Assembly: GCA_905210435.1 (NCBI GenBank)
Contig: CAJLWO010000006.1
Location: 1 to 64,000 of the forward strand
Length of the DNA: 64,000 bases
From: an uncultured Bacteroidales bacterium
GTDB taxonomy: Bacteria; Bacteroidota; Bacteroidia; Bacteroidales; Muribaculaceae
Direction: 5' to 3'
Below are positions 54,460 through 63,967 of the stretch, one piece after another. The position numbers were made by a program, and so were the translations under genes. The number at the start of each line of letters is the position of its first letter. Position 1 is the first letter of the stretch. The notes below the pieces were generated by a model. The model saw only the letters and a list, made by a program, of their open reading frames with translations, had not been told where the DNA came from and searched no databases.

Positions 54460-54491
54460 TTTTATATTATATATGGCAGTTTATTATGAAA

Positions 54492-54896
54492 TTACAGATA
54501 CTTTTCAAATGCCTTGGCGAGAGCTTCACCGCGGCTCAGGCGTCCGTTTTCCACCGCCACGACGGAGACAACCGCCTTCACCACCGCCTCGCCACGCTGA
54601 TTGTAAATGTCCTGCTGAAATACGAAACGCGGTCCCTTTCGCGACAGATTCAGGCAACTCGTCATTCTGTCGCCCGACATAAGCGACGTGATATAGTCAA
54701 TCTCCACACGGTTGAGCACCGGCATGATTCCCTGTCGCCGCATATCGTCAAACGACATACCGGTAGTTTTGCAGAACTCATGACGCGTCCATTCGAGGTA
54801 ATGCAGGTAATTGGCATTATTTACAATACCTTCCGAATCGAGCTCATAATCTCTTACATCGATATCAAGGCAAAATATATAATCTTCTTTTTTCAT
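54492..54896 (-). CDS. Hot-dog acyl-CoA thioesterase
   Basis: This 134-aa enzyme of the 4-hydroxybenzoyl-CoA thioesterase/YbgC type hydrolyses acyl-CoA. The active segment DSEGIVNNANYLHYLEWTRHEF (residues 15-36) follows the family plan, in which an Asp or Asn sits near the catalytic end of the helix. The MKKEDYIFCLD start at 54896 lies 8 bp after the promoter box; an earlier ATG is upstream of that box and rejected. Operon with dprA. Confidence 0.83.
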   Translation of the reverse strand: MKKEDYIFCLDIDVRDYELDSEGIVNNANYLHYLEWTRHEFCKTTGMSFDDMRRQGIMPVLNRVEIDYITSLMSGDRMTSCLNLSRKGPRFVFQQDIYNQRGEAVVKAVVSVVAVENGRLSRGEALAKAFEKYL

Positions 54897-54904
54897 AACA
54901 GTAT

Positions 54905-54934
54905 CAAATTTAGCATAAAAATCTGTCAGTACAA
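54905..54934 (-). promoter_or_regulatory. Promoter of the thioesterase-dprA operon
   Basis: On the minus strand TTG (CAA at 54932-54934) is 19 nt before TAAATTTG (54905-54912). The leader would be very short. Confidence 0.55.
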
Positions 54935-54947
54935 AAAAAATTGCCAT

Positions 54948-54955
54948 TATCTTTG
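54948..54955 (+). promoter_or_regulatory. -7 box of the Ntn hydrolase gene
   Basis: TATCTTTG lies 49 bp before the start codon and 13 bp from the divergent promoter on the other strand, so the two promoters nearly face each other. Confidence 0.5.
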
Positions 54956-55004
54956 CAAAACCGTTTGGGTGCTATGCTCTTAAACAACCATTAACGCATC
55001 GTCT

Positions 55005-56057
55005 ATGAAAAAATATATATCACTATTTTGCCTGGCAGCCATATCGTTCGTGACGACTATGGCGTGTACGTCGGCTATCGTTTCCGGGAAACTGACCCGC
55101 GACGGCCGTCCCATTCTCTGGAAAAACCGCGACACATCGCATCTCGTCAACTACGTGGCAAGCAAACAGGCCACCGACAGCACCCGCGCGTATGTGGCTC
55201 TCTACAACAGCGACGACACCGATGCACGCGAGGCATGGATAGGCTATAACGATGCCGGATTTGCCATAATGAATACCGCATCCTACAACCTCCGCCACCC
55301 GTCCGACGACTGGAAGGATCGCGAAGGCTTCATCATGTCGGAAGCGCTTGCCAGATGCGCGACCGTTGACGACTTCCGACAGCTGCTGCAGTCTCTCCCC
55401 AAACCTCTCGGCGTGGAAGCCAATTTTGGGGTCATCGACGCAACCGGCGGCGGTGGATTTTTTGAAACCGACGATTATGACTTCACGTTCTACCCTCTCG
55501 ACGAGGACAATCCGATAATCATACGCACCAATTATTCGGTAAGCGGCGGCGAGGGCGGACTCGGACAGGTACGCTACGTCAATGCATGTACACTCCTTGC
55601 ACCCCATATCGCCAAAGCAGACATCTCGCCCGAACTTCTCACCGACAATCTCTCCCGCTCTTTCTACTACTCCCCTGACTGTACCGACAAATCCACTGCC
55701 GCGACAGTAGTTGACAAAGACTTCATACCCCGCCACTCCACTTCGGCGAGCGTAGCAATCGAGGGCGTTAATTCCCCCGACAGCGTAGGCGATATGGTGA
55801 TGTGGACACTCATGGGCTATCCGCCTTGCGGCGTGACGCAGCCCGTGACTCTGCGCAATATCCCCGCCGACCTCTTACCCGATACAAACGGAGGCTGCAA
55901 GGCATCCCGCGACGCACAGACGCTCAAGGACGGCGTATTCTTTCGCCGCCGGGGCACATGGCGCATCAAGATGCCTGAATTGCAGCGCATTTCAAATGAA
56001 AACAAAAGCAAAAGTTTAATAAATTACCATAAATTCCGTACCGCAAATAATAAGTAA
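55005..56057 (+). CDS. Ntn-type linear amide hydrolase (C45/choloylglycine-like)
   Basis: This 350-aa exported protein has a signal peptide whose end meets the putative nucleophile C21 (TTMACTSAI). Later hallmarks are the DGRPILWKNRDTS block after the Cys, which is the family start (Cys1 to Arg in bile salt hydrolase and acyltransferases), a GYNDAGFAIMNTASY strand, and GVEANFGVIDATGGGGFFE. Substrates in the family are N-acyl amides: bile salts, acyl homoserine lactones or beta-lactams. Which one cannot be read here. If C21 were a lipobox cysteine, lipidation would block catalysis. Confidence 0.78.
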   Translation: MKKYISLFCLAAISFVTTMACTSAIVSGKLTRDGRPILWKNRDTSHLVNYVASKQATDSTRAYVALYNSDDTDAREAWIGYNDAGFAIMNTASYNLRHPSDDWKDREGFIMSEALARCATVDDFRQLLQSLPKPLGVEANFGVIDATGGGGFFETDDYDFTFYPLDEDNPIIIRTNYSVSGGEGGLGQVRYVNACTLLAPHIAKADISPELLTDNLSRSFYYSPDCTDKSTAATVVDKDFIPRHSTSASVAIEGVNSPDSVGDMVMWTLMGYPPCGVTQPVTLRNIPADLLPDTNGGCKASRDAQTLKDGVFFRRRGTWRIKMPELQRISNENKSKSLINYHKFRTANNK

Positions 56058-56107
56058 TAGTTCAATATTATTTTAAACAGCTGATTAAACCAAACAGAAA
56101 GTAAGCA

Positions 56108-56506
56108 ATGACACTCCCCTTCATCAATCTCGCCATCTCTCCCGCAATCCTTACAATCATTCTCCTTGTAGTGTCCAACATATTCATGACTTTTGCATGG
56201 TACGGACACCTTAAACTGGGACAGGCCGGCATATCCACCAACTGGCCGTTGATACTTGTGATACTGTTCTCATGGGGAATAGCATTGCTTGAATATATGT
56301 GTCAGGTTCCGGCCAACCGCATTGGCTTCGAAGGCAACGGCGGCCCGTACTCTCTCATGCAGCTCAAAGTCATGCAGGAAGTAATCACGCTTGTGGTCTT
56401 CGTTATCTTCTGCACATTCGCGTTCGAAGGCTTCCAGATACGCTGGAACCATTACCTGGCGTTCGCTCTGCTTATAGGCGCCGTCTATTTGGTGTTTATG
56501 AAATAA
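56108..56506 (+). CDS. DMT family membrane protein (DUF486)
   Basis: This 132-aa protein has four membrane helices (about 12-30, 46-66, 85-108, 112-130) and the conserved segments TFAWYGHLK, MCQVPANRIGFEG and SLMQLKVMQEVITL of DUF486. Related to drug/metabolite transporters at half size, it likely works as a dimer. The substrate is unknown. The promoter of the next gene lies at its 3' end. Confidence 0.85.
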   Translation: MTLPFINLAISPAILTIILLVVSNIFMTFAWYGHLKLGQAGISTNWPLILVILFSWGIALLEYMCQVPANRIGFEGNGGPYSLMQLKVMQEVITLVVFVIFCTFAFEGFQIRWNHYLAFALLIGAVYLVFMK

Positions 56507-56519
56507 TTGAGTAAATTTG
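56488..56519 (+). promoter_or_regulatory. Promoter of the M3 peptidase gene
   Basis: TTTG at 56488-56491 (inside the DMT gene), 20-nt spacer, TAAATTTG at 56512-56519; the start codon is 27 bp on. Confidence 0.6.
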
Positions 56520-56546
56520 TACCTCATTTTTGAAATATTCCACAGT

Positions 56547-58664
56547 ATGAAAAAACTGTTATTATCACTTTCTTTATTAATATCCGTGACAGCAATGGCT
56601 GAAAATACACTACTTCAGGATTTCAATACCCCATTCGGTACAGTTCCGTTCAACAATATCGACAACTCCCAGTATGAGGAGGCTATCGACGCAGGCATAG
56701 ACAAGGCGCTTCAGGGTGTCGACGCTATCTGCAACCAGCGTTCGGTGCCCGATTTCGACAACACGATTGTGGCTCTCGAGCGCAATGGCAAAGACCTCGA
56801 GCGTGCGCTCGCCGTATTCTTCAATCTTCTCAGTGCCAATTCCGATGACGAGATGATGGAGATTTCGCTCCGCGTTTCGCCCAAACTCAGCGACTACTCC
56901 ACAAGCATAGCGCTCAACGAACGTCTGTGGCAGCGCATCAAACAGGTCTATGACAATCAGGACAAATTCAACCTTTCGCCCGAGGACAAGATGCTCCTAC
57001 AGACCACCTACGACTCTTTTGCGCTCAACGGAGCAAATCTTCAGGGCGACGACCGCGAAAAATACCGCGCGCTGTCTGCCGAACTGTCAGAACTGACCAC
57101 TCGCTTCGGGCAGAACGTACTCAAAGAGCTCAACACGTACGAAATATGGCTGACTAAAGACGACCTCACCGGACTTCCCGACGACCTCGTGGCACAGGCT
57201 GCCGCTGACGCCGCAGAAAAAGGCCGCGATGGAGAATATCTCTTCACTCTCCAGCAGCCCACCTACATGGCGTTTCTAAAATACTCCGACCGTCCCGACC
57301 TCCGCGAGAAATTCTACCGTCTGTACAACTCGCGCAACAGCAAAGGCGAATACTCCAACATCGACAACATGAAGCGCATCGCCGAGTTGCGCCGTCAGAT
57401 TGCCAACCTCCTCGGAAGCGAGACCTTCGCAGAGCATCATCTCAAACGCACCATGGCCGAGACTCCCGCCAATGTCTATGACCTTCTCAACCGTCTGCGC
57501 GACGCCTACATGCCGGCGCTCAAAAAGGAAATGGCTGAACTGACCCTGTTCGCCTCCGATACCGAAGGCCGTCCCGTGACAATCAAGCCATGGGACTACA
57601 GCTACTACGCCAACAAGCTGAAAAATGCCAAATACTCCTACGACGAAGAGGAGCTGCGCCCCTACTTCCCCCTTGACAATGTAATAGACGGCGTGTTCGG
57701 GCTCGCCACGAAACTCTACGGCCTCACGTTCACTCCCAACGACAGCATACAGGTATACCACCCCGATGTAAAGGCGTTTGAAGTGCGCAATCCCGACGGT
57801 TCGCTCGTAGGCATACTCTACACCGATTTCTTCCCCCGCGCTTCCAAGCGCCCAGGTGCATGGATGACATCTTTCCGCGAGCAATATGTCGACGAGAACG
57901 GCATAAACGTCCGTCCGCTCGTATCAATCGTGATGAATTTCACCAAACCGACACCCGACAAGCCCTCGCTTCTCACCCCCTATGAAGTAGAGACATTCCT
58001 GCATGAGTTCGGCCACGCTCTCCACGGACTCCTCGCCGACACCAATTACGCATCGCTGTCAGGCACCAATGTCTATCACGATTTCGTAGAACTTCCCTCG
58101 CAGTTCAACGAGAATTATCTCACCGAAAAAGAATTCCTCGACGGCTTCGCACGCCACTATCTCACCGGCGAGACCATTCCGCAGGGACTTGTCGACAAGA
58201 TTGTCCGTTCATCACAGTTCGGAGCCGCTTATGCCTGCATACGTCAGCTCGGATTCGGCTATACCGATATGGCTTGGCACGACGCCAAGCAGCCCGTTGA
58301 CGATGCCGTCGCCCTCGAGCGCAACGCCACAGAACAGGTCAAGATATTCGAACCGATTGACGACATGATATTCTCCCCCACATTCTCCCATATCTTTGCG
58401 GGAGGCTATGCCGCCGGCTACTACGGCTACAAGTGGGCCGAGGTACTTGATGCCGACGCTTTCGCCAAATTCAAGGAAAACGGTATTTTCGACAAAAAGA
58501 CCGCCGATGAATTCCGCAACAATATCCTCACCCGTGGCGGAACCGAGAACCCCGCGAAACTATATCGCCAATTCCGCGGTCAGGACCCGTCGGTCGACGC
58601 CCTCCTTATCCGCGACGGCATAAAGGAAGCCCACTCCATCAAAGCAGAAATAAACAAGGATTAA
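56547..58664 (+). CDS. M3 family metallopeptidase (dipeptidyl carboxypeptidase/oligopeptidase type)
   Basis: This 705-aa enzyme cleaves short peptides, Dcp-like. A signal peptide (LLLSLSLLISVTAMAEN) places it in the periplasm or outside. The zinc motif is HEFGH at 486-490, with the third ligand in the following helix. Late segments FAGGYAAGYYGYKWAEVLDADAF and FRGQDPSVDALL are typical of Dcp. The frame opens with TTG at 56517; the ATG after the promoter is used. A palindromic element follows. Confidence 0.93.
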   Translation: MKKLLLSLSLLISVTAMAENTLLQDFNTPFGTVPFNNIDNSQYEEAIDAGIDKALQGVDAICNQRSVPDFDNTIVALERNGKDLERALAVFFNLLSANSDDEMMEISLRVSPKLSDYSTSIALNERLWQRIKQVYDNQDKFNLSPEDKMLLQTTYDSFALNGANLQGDDREKYRALSAELSELTTRFGQNVLKELNTYEIWLTKDDLTGLPDDLVAQAAADAAEKGRDGEYLFTLQQPTYMAFLKYSDRPDLREKFYRLYNSRNSKGEYSNIDNMKRIAELRRQIANLLGSETFAEHHLKRTMAETPANVYDLLNRLRDAYMPALKKEMAELTLFASDTEGRPVTIKPWDYSYYANKLKNAKYSYDEEELRPYFPLDNVIDGVFGLATKLYGLTFTPNDSIQVYHPDVKAFEVRNPDGSLVGILYTDFFPRASKRPGAWMTSFREQYVDENGINVRPLVSIVMNFTKPTPDKPSLLTPYEVETFLHEFGHALHGLLADTNYASLSGTNVYHDFVELPSQFNENYLTEKEFLDGFARHYLTGETIPQGLVDKIVRSSQFGAAYACIRQLGFGYTDMAWHDAKQPVDDAVALERNATEQVKIFEPIDDMIFSPTFSHIFAGGYAAGYYGYKWAEVLDADAFAKFKENGIFDKKTADEFRNNILTRGGTENPAKLYRQFRGQDPSVDALLIRDGIKEAHSIKAEINKD

Positions 58665-58674
58665 CCGTCATGAA

Positions 58675-58798
58675 GAGGGTGCCTTAAATTTCAGTTGGCA
58701 AAGTAGGGACGCACGGTCTGTGCGTCCGATACTGAAGCCCGGCATTTCCGTACGCACGAACTGTGCGTACGGGATTATTCGGATTCTTTAGCACCCTC
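58675..58798. repeat. Two-hairpin element bounded by an 8-bp inverted repeat
   Basis: GAGGGTGC (58675) and GCACCCTC (58791) bound 124 bp. Inside are GGACGCAC/GTGCGTCC (58707-58727) and CCGTACGCAC/GTGCGTACGG (58748-58772), both with 5-base loops. The GTAGGGACGC start links it to the elements at 8.08 and 52.24 kb, but the core differs. Confidence 0.8.
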
Positions 58799-58850
58799 AC
58801 CATTAAATTCCAATTCAACCGATAATCCCCCTAAAGAACAAACGGCCACA

Positions 58851-59930
58851 ATGAGAGGACCATTCAAGATATTAGACAGATATATCATCCGTAAGTTTCT
58901 CGGCACCTACGTTTTCGCCATCATTCTCATCCTGGCCATTACCGTGATGTTTGATGTCAACGAGAAACTTGACGCTTTTCTCAAAGCGCCGTTCAAGGCA
59001 ACGATTTGCGATTATTTCATCAACTTCCTGCCTTATTTCGCCAACCAGTTCTCACCTCTCTTCACATTCATCGCGGTTATATTCTTTACCTCCAAACTCG
59101 CCGGCAACTCCGAAATCATAGCAATGCTGTCGACCGGCATGAGTTTCCGGCGCCTCACTCGGCCTTACCTCTTCTCGGCAACCGTCATAGCCATCCTCAC
59201 TTTCGTCCTCTCAGCCTACATCATTCCCCCCGCCAATGTCAAGCGTATCGAGTACACCAACACCTACGTCAAGAACAAACGCGTCGACTTCGGCTCCAAC
59301 ATAATGCTGCAGGCCGCCCCGGGCGAAATTGCATTCTTCCAGCGCTACGACAACACATCAAAAACGGGCTACAAGTTCTCGCTCGAACGCTTCGAAAACA
59401 AAAAGCTTGTGTCTCGTCTCACCGCGCAGACCGTAAAATATGACACCGCCTACAACTGGCAGGTACGCGACTACGTGATCCGTGACTTCGCCGGCAACCG
59501 CGAAATCATACGCAAAGGCAACTCTCTCGACACAATCATTCAGATACAGCCGCGCGACTTCCTCATCGCCAAAAACGACCACGAGATGCTCACCACGCCC
59601 GAGCTGCAGCAATACATCAGCCGTCAGAAAGAGCGCGGCGTAGCCAATATCAAGTCATTCGAAATCGAACTTGAACGGCGCTATGCCATGACAGCCGCCG
59701 CCTTCATCCTCACCATCATCGGCCTCTCCCTCTCCTCACGCAAAGTGCGCGGCGGCATGGGCGTAAACCTCGGCCTCGGCCTTGTCCTCGCATTCAGCTA
59801 CCTTCTCTTCATGACCGTGACCTCCTCATTCGCCGTATCCGGTTTCACTTCCGCCCGCATAGCCATGTGGATACCCAACATCCTCTACTCCATAATAGCG
59901 ATAATCCTCTACCGCAAAGCCTCCCAATAA
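58851..59930 (+). CDS. LptF/LptG family permease (YjgP/YjgQ)
   Basis: This 359-aa inner-membrane protein is of the LPS-exporting permease family. Three helices at the N terminus (about 15-110) and three at the C terminus (about 280-355) flank a periplasmic beta-jellyroll domain, the family plan. The N-terminal block LDRYIIRKFLGTYVFAIIL is characteristic. In Bacteroidota one or two such genes serve both LptF and LptG roles, so I do not choose. Terminator shared with uvrA. Confidence 0.92.
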   Translation: MRGPFKILDRYIIRKFLGTYVFAIILILAITVMFDVNEKLDAFLKAPFKATICDYFINFLPYFANQFSPLFTFIAVIFFTSKLAGNSEIIAMLSTGMSFRRLTRPYLFSATVIAILTFVLSAYIIPPANVKRIEYTNTYVKNKRVDFGSNIMLQAAPGEIAFFQRYDNTSKTGYKFSLERFENKKLVSRLTAQTVKYDTAYNWQVRDYVIRDFAGNREIIRKGNSLDTIIQIQPRDFLIAKNDHEMLTTPELQQYISRQKERGVANIKSFEIELERRYAMTAAAFILTIIGLSLSSRKVRGGMGVNLGLGLVLAFSYLLFMTVTSSFAVSGFTSARIAMWIPNILYSIIAIILYRKASQ

Positions 59931-59964
59931 AAAAGCAAAAAATATCCGAACATATTGTATAAAA

Positions 59965-60013
59965 CCCAAACGCGTCTGCTACTTTCGAAAAGCGAATAGC
60001 TGACGCGTTTTGG
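59965..60013. terminator. Bidirectional terminator between the permease gene and uvrA
   Basis: CCCAAACGCGTCTGCT and AGCTGACGCGTTTTGG pair with two mismatches between convergent genes, with short T-runs outward on both sides. Confidence 0.8.
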
Positions 60014-60033
60014 TTTTGTATAGATAGTAATAT

Positions 60034-62844
60034 TTACCCCAATTTATCTTTCAGGAATTGGCCGGTGTAACTTTCGGGGGTGGCGGCTATCTGTTCGGGG
60101 GTGCCTTCGGCTACAATCATGCCGCCGCGGTCGCCACCTTCGGGTCCTATGTCGATGACGTGGTCGGCACACTTTATCACGTCGATATTGTGCTCGATGA
60201 TGATTACCGTGTGGCCTTGCGCAATCAGCCGGTTAAACGAATCCATCAGCTTGTTGATGTCATGGAAATGCAATCCGGTGGTCGGCTCATCGAATATGAA
60301 CATTGTCGGCTTCTGACCCTCCATCGAAAGGAAATATGCCAGCTTCACGCGCTGGTTCTCGCCGCCCGACAGCGTCGACGACGACTGCCCCAGCTTGATA
60401 TATCCGAGCCCTACATCCTGCAACGGCTGCAACCGCTTCACAATCCTTTTCTCCGTCGCCCCCGTGCCCTCTGAGAAAAATTCAATCGCCTGGTTGACGG
60501 TCATGTCAAGCACATCGAATATATTCTTGCCGCGATACTCTATCTCGAGTACATCGCGCTTGAATCGCTTGCCGTGGCACTCCTCACACGTGATTGCGAT
60601 GTCGGCCATGAACTGCATCTCGATATTGATGACACCCTCCCCTTTGCACTCCTCGCAACGGCCTCCCTCGGCATTAAACGAGAAATAACTTGCCGGAAAT
60701 CCCATCTGCTTCGCGCCCTGCTGTGCCGCAAAAAGCTGACGTATCTCATCGTATGCCTTGAGGTATGTCGCAGGATTCGAACGCGTGGATTTACCTATCG
60801 GATTCTGATTGACAAACTCTACGGCCTGCACGCGGTTCACATCGCCGCGCAACGCCTTGAACGCACCCGGCGCGTCGGTCGGCTCCTCCAAATACCGCAG
60901 CATCGCACGGTAAAGGATGTCGCGCACGAGTGTCGATTTGCCGGAACCCGACACACCGGTCACCACAGTCATTATTCCGAGCGGGAAACGCACCGTAATA
61001 TTTTTCAGATTATTCTGACGCGCCCCCTCTATCTCGATATACGAGCTTGATTTCCGGCGCACCTTCGGTACCGGCACATTGATTTTTCCGGTAAGATACT
61101 TTGCCGTATAACTGTTTTCGGCCGATGCGAGGTCGGAAAGGCTTCCCTGATACACGATTTCGCCACCGTGGCGCCCGGCTTCCGGTCCGACATCTATGAG
61201 GTAATCGGCCGCCTCCATTATATCCTCGTCATGCTCCACCACCACGACAGTATTGCCAATAGCCTGCAGATGCCGCAACACGGAAATAAGCTTCTGCGTA
61301 TCGCGCGAGTGAAGGCCTATCGACGGTTCGTCAAGTATATAGAGCGACCCTACGAGACTGCTTCCGAGCGACGTAGCGAGATTGATACGCTGGCTCTCTC
61401 CGCCCGACAACGTCGACGACGCACGGTCAAGAGTAAGATAATCAAGACCGACATCGCTGAGAAACCCGATACGGTTGCGTATCTCCGTAAGCAGTCGCGA
61501 AGCTATCTTCTCGTCATTGCCGGTAAAGCTCAACTCATCAAACCATCGCCGCAAATCGCGTATCGGCATACGGTTAAGGTCCACGATAGTTTTCCCGTTA
61601 ATCTTTATATTGTTGACCTCGGGGCGCAACCGCGTGCCGTGGCATTCAGGGCACAGTGTCTTGCCGCGGTATCTGGCGAGCATCACCCTGTATTGTATCT
61701 TGTACAGGTTTTCCTCGACCATCTTGAAAAATCCGTCAATACCTTCTACCGACGAATTGCCGTGCCACAACAGTTTTTTCTCCGCCTCCGTCAAGTCGGC
61801 ATACGGCTTATGGATAGGGAACCCTGTCGTCGCGGCCATGTGTATGAACCGCCGCTTGTATTCCCCCATCTTCTCCCCCTTCCAGCACGCCACCGCATCC
61901 TGATACACCGATAATGCCTTGTTGGGAATGACCAGGTCCTCGTCTATGCCCACTGTCTTGCCGAAGCCCTCGCATCTGGGACACGCGCCTATAGGGTTGT
62001 TGAAATTGAACATCTGTTCATTAGGCTCCACGAACACCATTCCGTCAGCCTCAAACCTATGCGAGAAATCATGGCGGTGCACACCGTCGGCACTCCACAC
62101 AAACAGCGAGCAACGGTTGTCACCCTCGAAAAACGCGGTCTCGACCGAATCGGCCAGACGCGACAGCTCATCGCCATCATTAGCCACCGCAAGACGGTCA
62201 ATCAGCAGCTGATACTGCCCGATGTCAATCTTCTTTTTCTTGCTCCCCGACTCCTTTTCAAGCTGTGCCGCGACATCCTCTATCATCACGAACTCTCCGT
62301 CATGGAAAAGGCGGGAGAATCCCTCCCCTGCCAATGTCTTCAGGCGGCGCGATGCATCCTCCCCGTCACGTATCACTAAGGGAGCGGTCACCGCAATACG
62401 CGTACCCTCCGGATAGCTTTGGGCTGCGGCTATCACATCCTCCTCAGTGTGCTTCTTCACCTGCACCCCGGATACGGGCGAATATGTCTGCCCCACGCGG
62501 GCGAACAGCAACCGCAGATAGTCATATATCTCGGTTGAGGTTCCTACCGTGCTTCGCGGATTGTGGGTGTTGACCTTCTGCTCCACCGCGATAGCCGGCG
62601 GCAAGCCCTTTATATAATCGACTTCGGGCTTCGACATCCGTCCGAGAAACTGCCGGGCGTAGGCCGACAGGCTCTCCACATATCTGCGCTGCCCTTCGGC
62701 ATACAATGTGTCAAATGCAAGCGACGACTTTCCCGAGCCCGAAAGCCCCGTGATTACTACAAACTTATTGCGGGGTATCTCTACGTCGACATTCTTCAGA
62801 TTGTTGACGCGTGCACCCTTTATGATTATATTCTGATTCGGCAT
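60034..62844 (-). CDS. uvrA: Excinuclease ABC subunit A
   Basis: This 936-aa protein is the damage-recognition ATPase of nucleotide excision repair. Two ABC modules: the first Walker A GLSGSGKS is at 33-40 followed by a UvrB-binding region and a zinc site (CPRC and later CPECHG). The LSGGESQRINLA signature follows, then the second Walker A GVSGSGKSTL, a zinc site CEECKGEG and CEECHGKRF, and LSGGENQRVKLA. The ATG at 62844 (MPNQNIIIKGA) is the family start. The frame runs 135 bp further upstream through IS-end sequence and is rejected. Its native leader is lost or displaced by the IS4 element. Confidence 0.95.
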   Translation of the reverse strand: MPNQNIIIKGARVNNLKNVDVEIPRNKFVVITGLSGSGKSSLAFDTLYAEGQRRYVESLSAYARQFLGRMSKPEVDYIKGLPPAIAVEQKVNTHNPRSTVGTSTEIYDYLRLLFARVGQTYSPVSGVQVKKHTEEDVIAAAQSYPEGTRIAVTAPLVIRDGEDASRRLKTLAGEGFSRLFHDGEFVMIEDVAAQLEKESGSKKKKIDIGQYQLLIDRLAVANDGDELSRLADSVETAFFEGDNRCSLFVWSADGVHRHDFSHRFEADGMVFVEPNEQMFNFNNPIGACPRCEGFGKTVGIDEDLVIPNKALSVYQDAVACWKGEKMGEYKRRFIHMAATTGFPIHKPYADLTEAEKKLLWHGNSSVEGIDGFFKMVEENLYKIQYRVMLARYRGKTLCPECHGTRLRPEVNNIKINGKTIVDLNRMPIRDLRRWFDELSFTGNDEKIASRLLTEIRNRIGFLSDVGLDYLTLDRASSTLSGGESQRINLATSLGSSLVGSLYILDEPSIGLHSRDTQKLISVLRHLQAIGNTVVVVEHDEDIMEAADYLIDVGPEAGRHGGEIVYQGSLSDLASAENSYTAKYLTGKINVPVPKVRRKSSSYIEIEGARQNNLKNITVRFPLGIMTVVTGVSGSGKSTLVRDILYRAMLRYLEEPTDAPGAFKALRGDVNRVQAVEFVNQNPIGKSTRSNPATYLKAYDEIRQLFAAQQGAKQMGFPASYFSFNAEGGRCEECKGEGVINIEMQFMADIAITCEECHGKRFKRDVLEIEYRGKNIFDVLDMTVNQAIEFFSEGTGATEKRIVKRLQPLQDVGLGYIKLGQSSSTLSGGENQRVKLAYFLSMEGQKPTMFIFDEPTTGLHFHDINKLMDSFNRLIAQGHTVIIIEHNIDVIKCADHVIDIGPEGGDRGGMIVAEGTPEQIAATPESYTGQFLKDKLG

Positions 62845-62863
62845 ATATCTGTATATCTTTTCG
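62845..62863. other. 19-bp junction between the IS4 element and uvrA
   Basis: Only 19 bp separate the transposase stop from the uvrA ATG, and the left end of the element has to lie here or very near. I could not identify the terminal inverted repeat because the other end is at or beyond the window edge. Confidence 0.5.
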
Positions 62864-63967
62864 TTAAGTACATGACAAAAATTTGAAGACATCGAATTTT
62901 GGGGTATAAGTCGGTCGCATGAGTATGGTTGCAATCTCTTCCAAGCCATACTTGACAAGCGACTTCGCCTTTCTTCCATGCTTTAGGATTCTTATCGGTT
63001 TAATATTTATATCTTTATGTTCACCAACGAGATACGCCCATACAAGAGCCATGCACACCATCGCCACAAGTCTTGCGATACGCTCGATGTCACGCATGTG
63101 GGTATCCTCGATGTTGAAGCCGGAGGATTTCATTGCCTTGAAAGCCGTCTCAATCTCCCAGCGTTTCTTATAGGTCAGGACAGCACCTTCGGGACGGTTG
63201 AAGCATATGAGGATCTGCAATTCCGGGATTCCCTCGGAGTTCTTGATCCGGCTTCCGGCAAGATAGACATACTCGCCCTTGTGGAGGAAGAGTTTATGGT
63301 AAAATTTCTCCTGTCCGACCCTGAGGTCATTGAAGAGCCACCATGCACGTATCCGCTCACCGGTGGAAGGTTTGACAATCCAGAAGTTCTGTCGGATACG
63401 TATGTAATATCGGATGCGTCGGCTGTTCAGCCATTCAATCCATTCCTTTCCGATGAACTCTCTGTCAGCGACCAGACAGTCGATACAGTCCTGTCCGAAA
63501 AGGCGGATGAAACGCTCCATGATTTTCTTACGTTCTTCCCAATTGGAATTGCCCCGTTTAGGGAGAAGGCTGAAAATCAAAGGGAAGGCAATTCCCTTGT
63601 ATGTCACGCCCAGCATCAGTATGTTGATGTTGAAATCCCCGAACTTCCAGTTGGTACGGTCCATGCTCAGGACAAGATCCGTCTTGACAGGAAGCAACGA
63701 GAAAATCATACGGGCGACAATGTCGAGATCAAGAACATACTTGGCGAAGAATCTTTGAATACGCCGCAGGCTGGAGTCCCTGTCCACGTCCGTGGGCATC
63801 GCGGCAGCCAGTTTATGAAGGCTGACGGTCTGCACCACACACAGCGCGTGGAGGAGCAACGCCATAAGCTTTATGCGAGCCAGATTCACACTTTGTCCAA
63901 AATGCTCTTGCATAATCGGAAGGATTTGGTTAACTTTGACCAAGTCCTTGGAATTAGTAGTTTTCAT
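62864..63967 (-). CDS. IS4 family transposase
   Basis: This 367-aa DDE transposase has the catalytic triad D103 (LSMDRTNW), D168 (LVADREF) and E273. It has the IS4 signature Y-x2-R-x3-E-x6-K exactly at Y266, R269, E273 and K280. It is full-length with no frameshift, so probably active. It cuts and pastes its own element. The long plus-strand frames inside are shadows. Confidence 0.95.
   Translation of the reverse strand: MKTTNSKDLVKVNQILPIMQEHFGQSVNLARIKLMALLLHALCVVQTVSLHKLAAAMPTDVDRDSSLRRIQRFFAKYVLDLDIVARMIFSLLPVKTDLVLSMDRTNWKFGDFNINILMLGVTYKGIAFPLIFSLLPKRGNSNWEERKKIMERFIRLFGQDCIDCLVADREFIGKEWIEWLNSRRIRYYIRIRQNFWIVKPSTGERIRAWWLFNDLRVGQEKFYHKLFLHKGEYVYLAGSRIKNSEGIPELQILICFNRPEGAVLTYKKRWEIETAFKAMKSSGFNIEDTHMRDIERIARLVAMVCMALVWAYLVGEHKDINIKPIRILKHGRKAKSLVKYGLEEIATILMRPTYTPKFDVFKFLSCT

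Noticed and set aside
62845..62979. Longer uvrA start
   Set aside because: The extra codons run through the IS junction and into the transposase region, and the family N terminus begins at the ATG at 62844.
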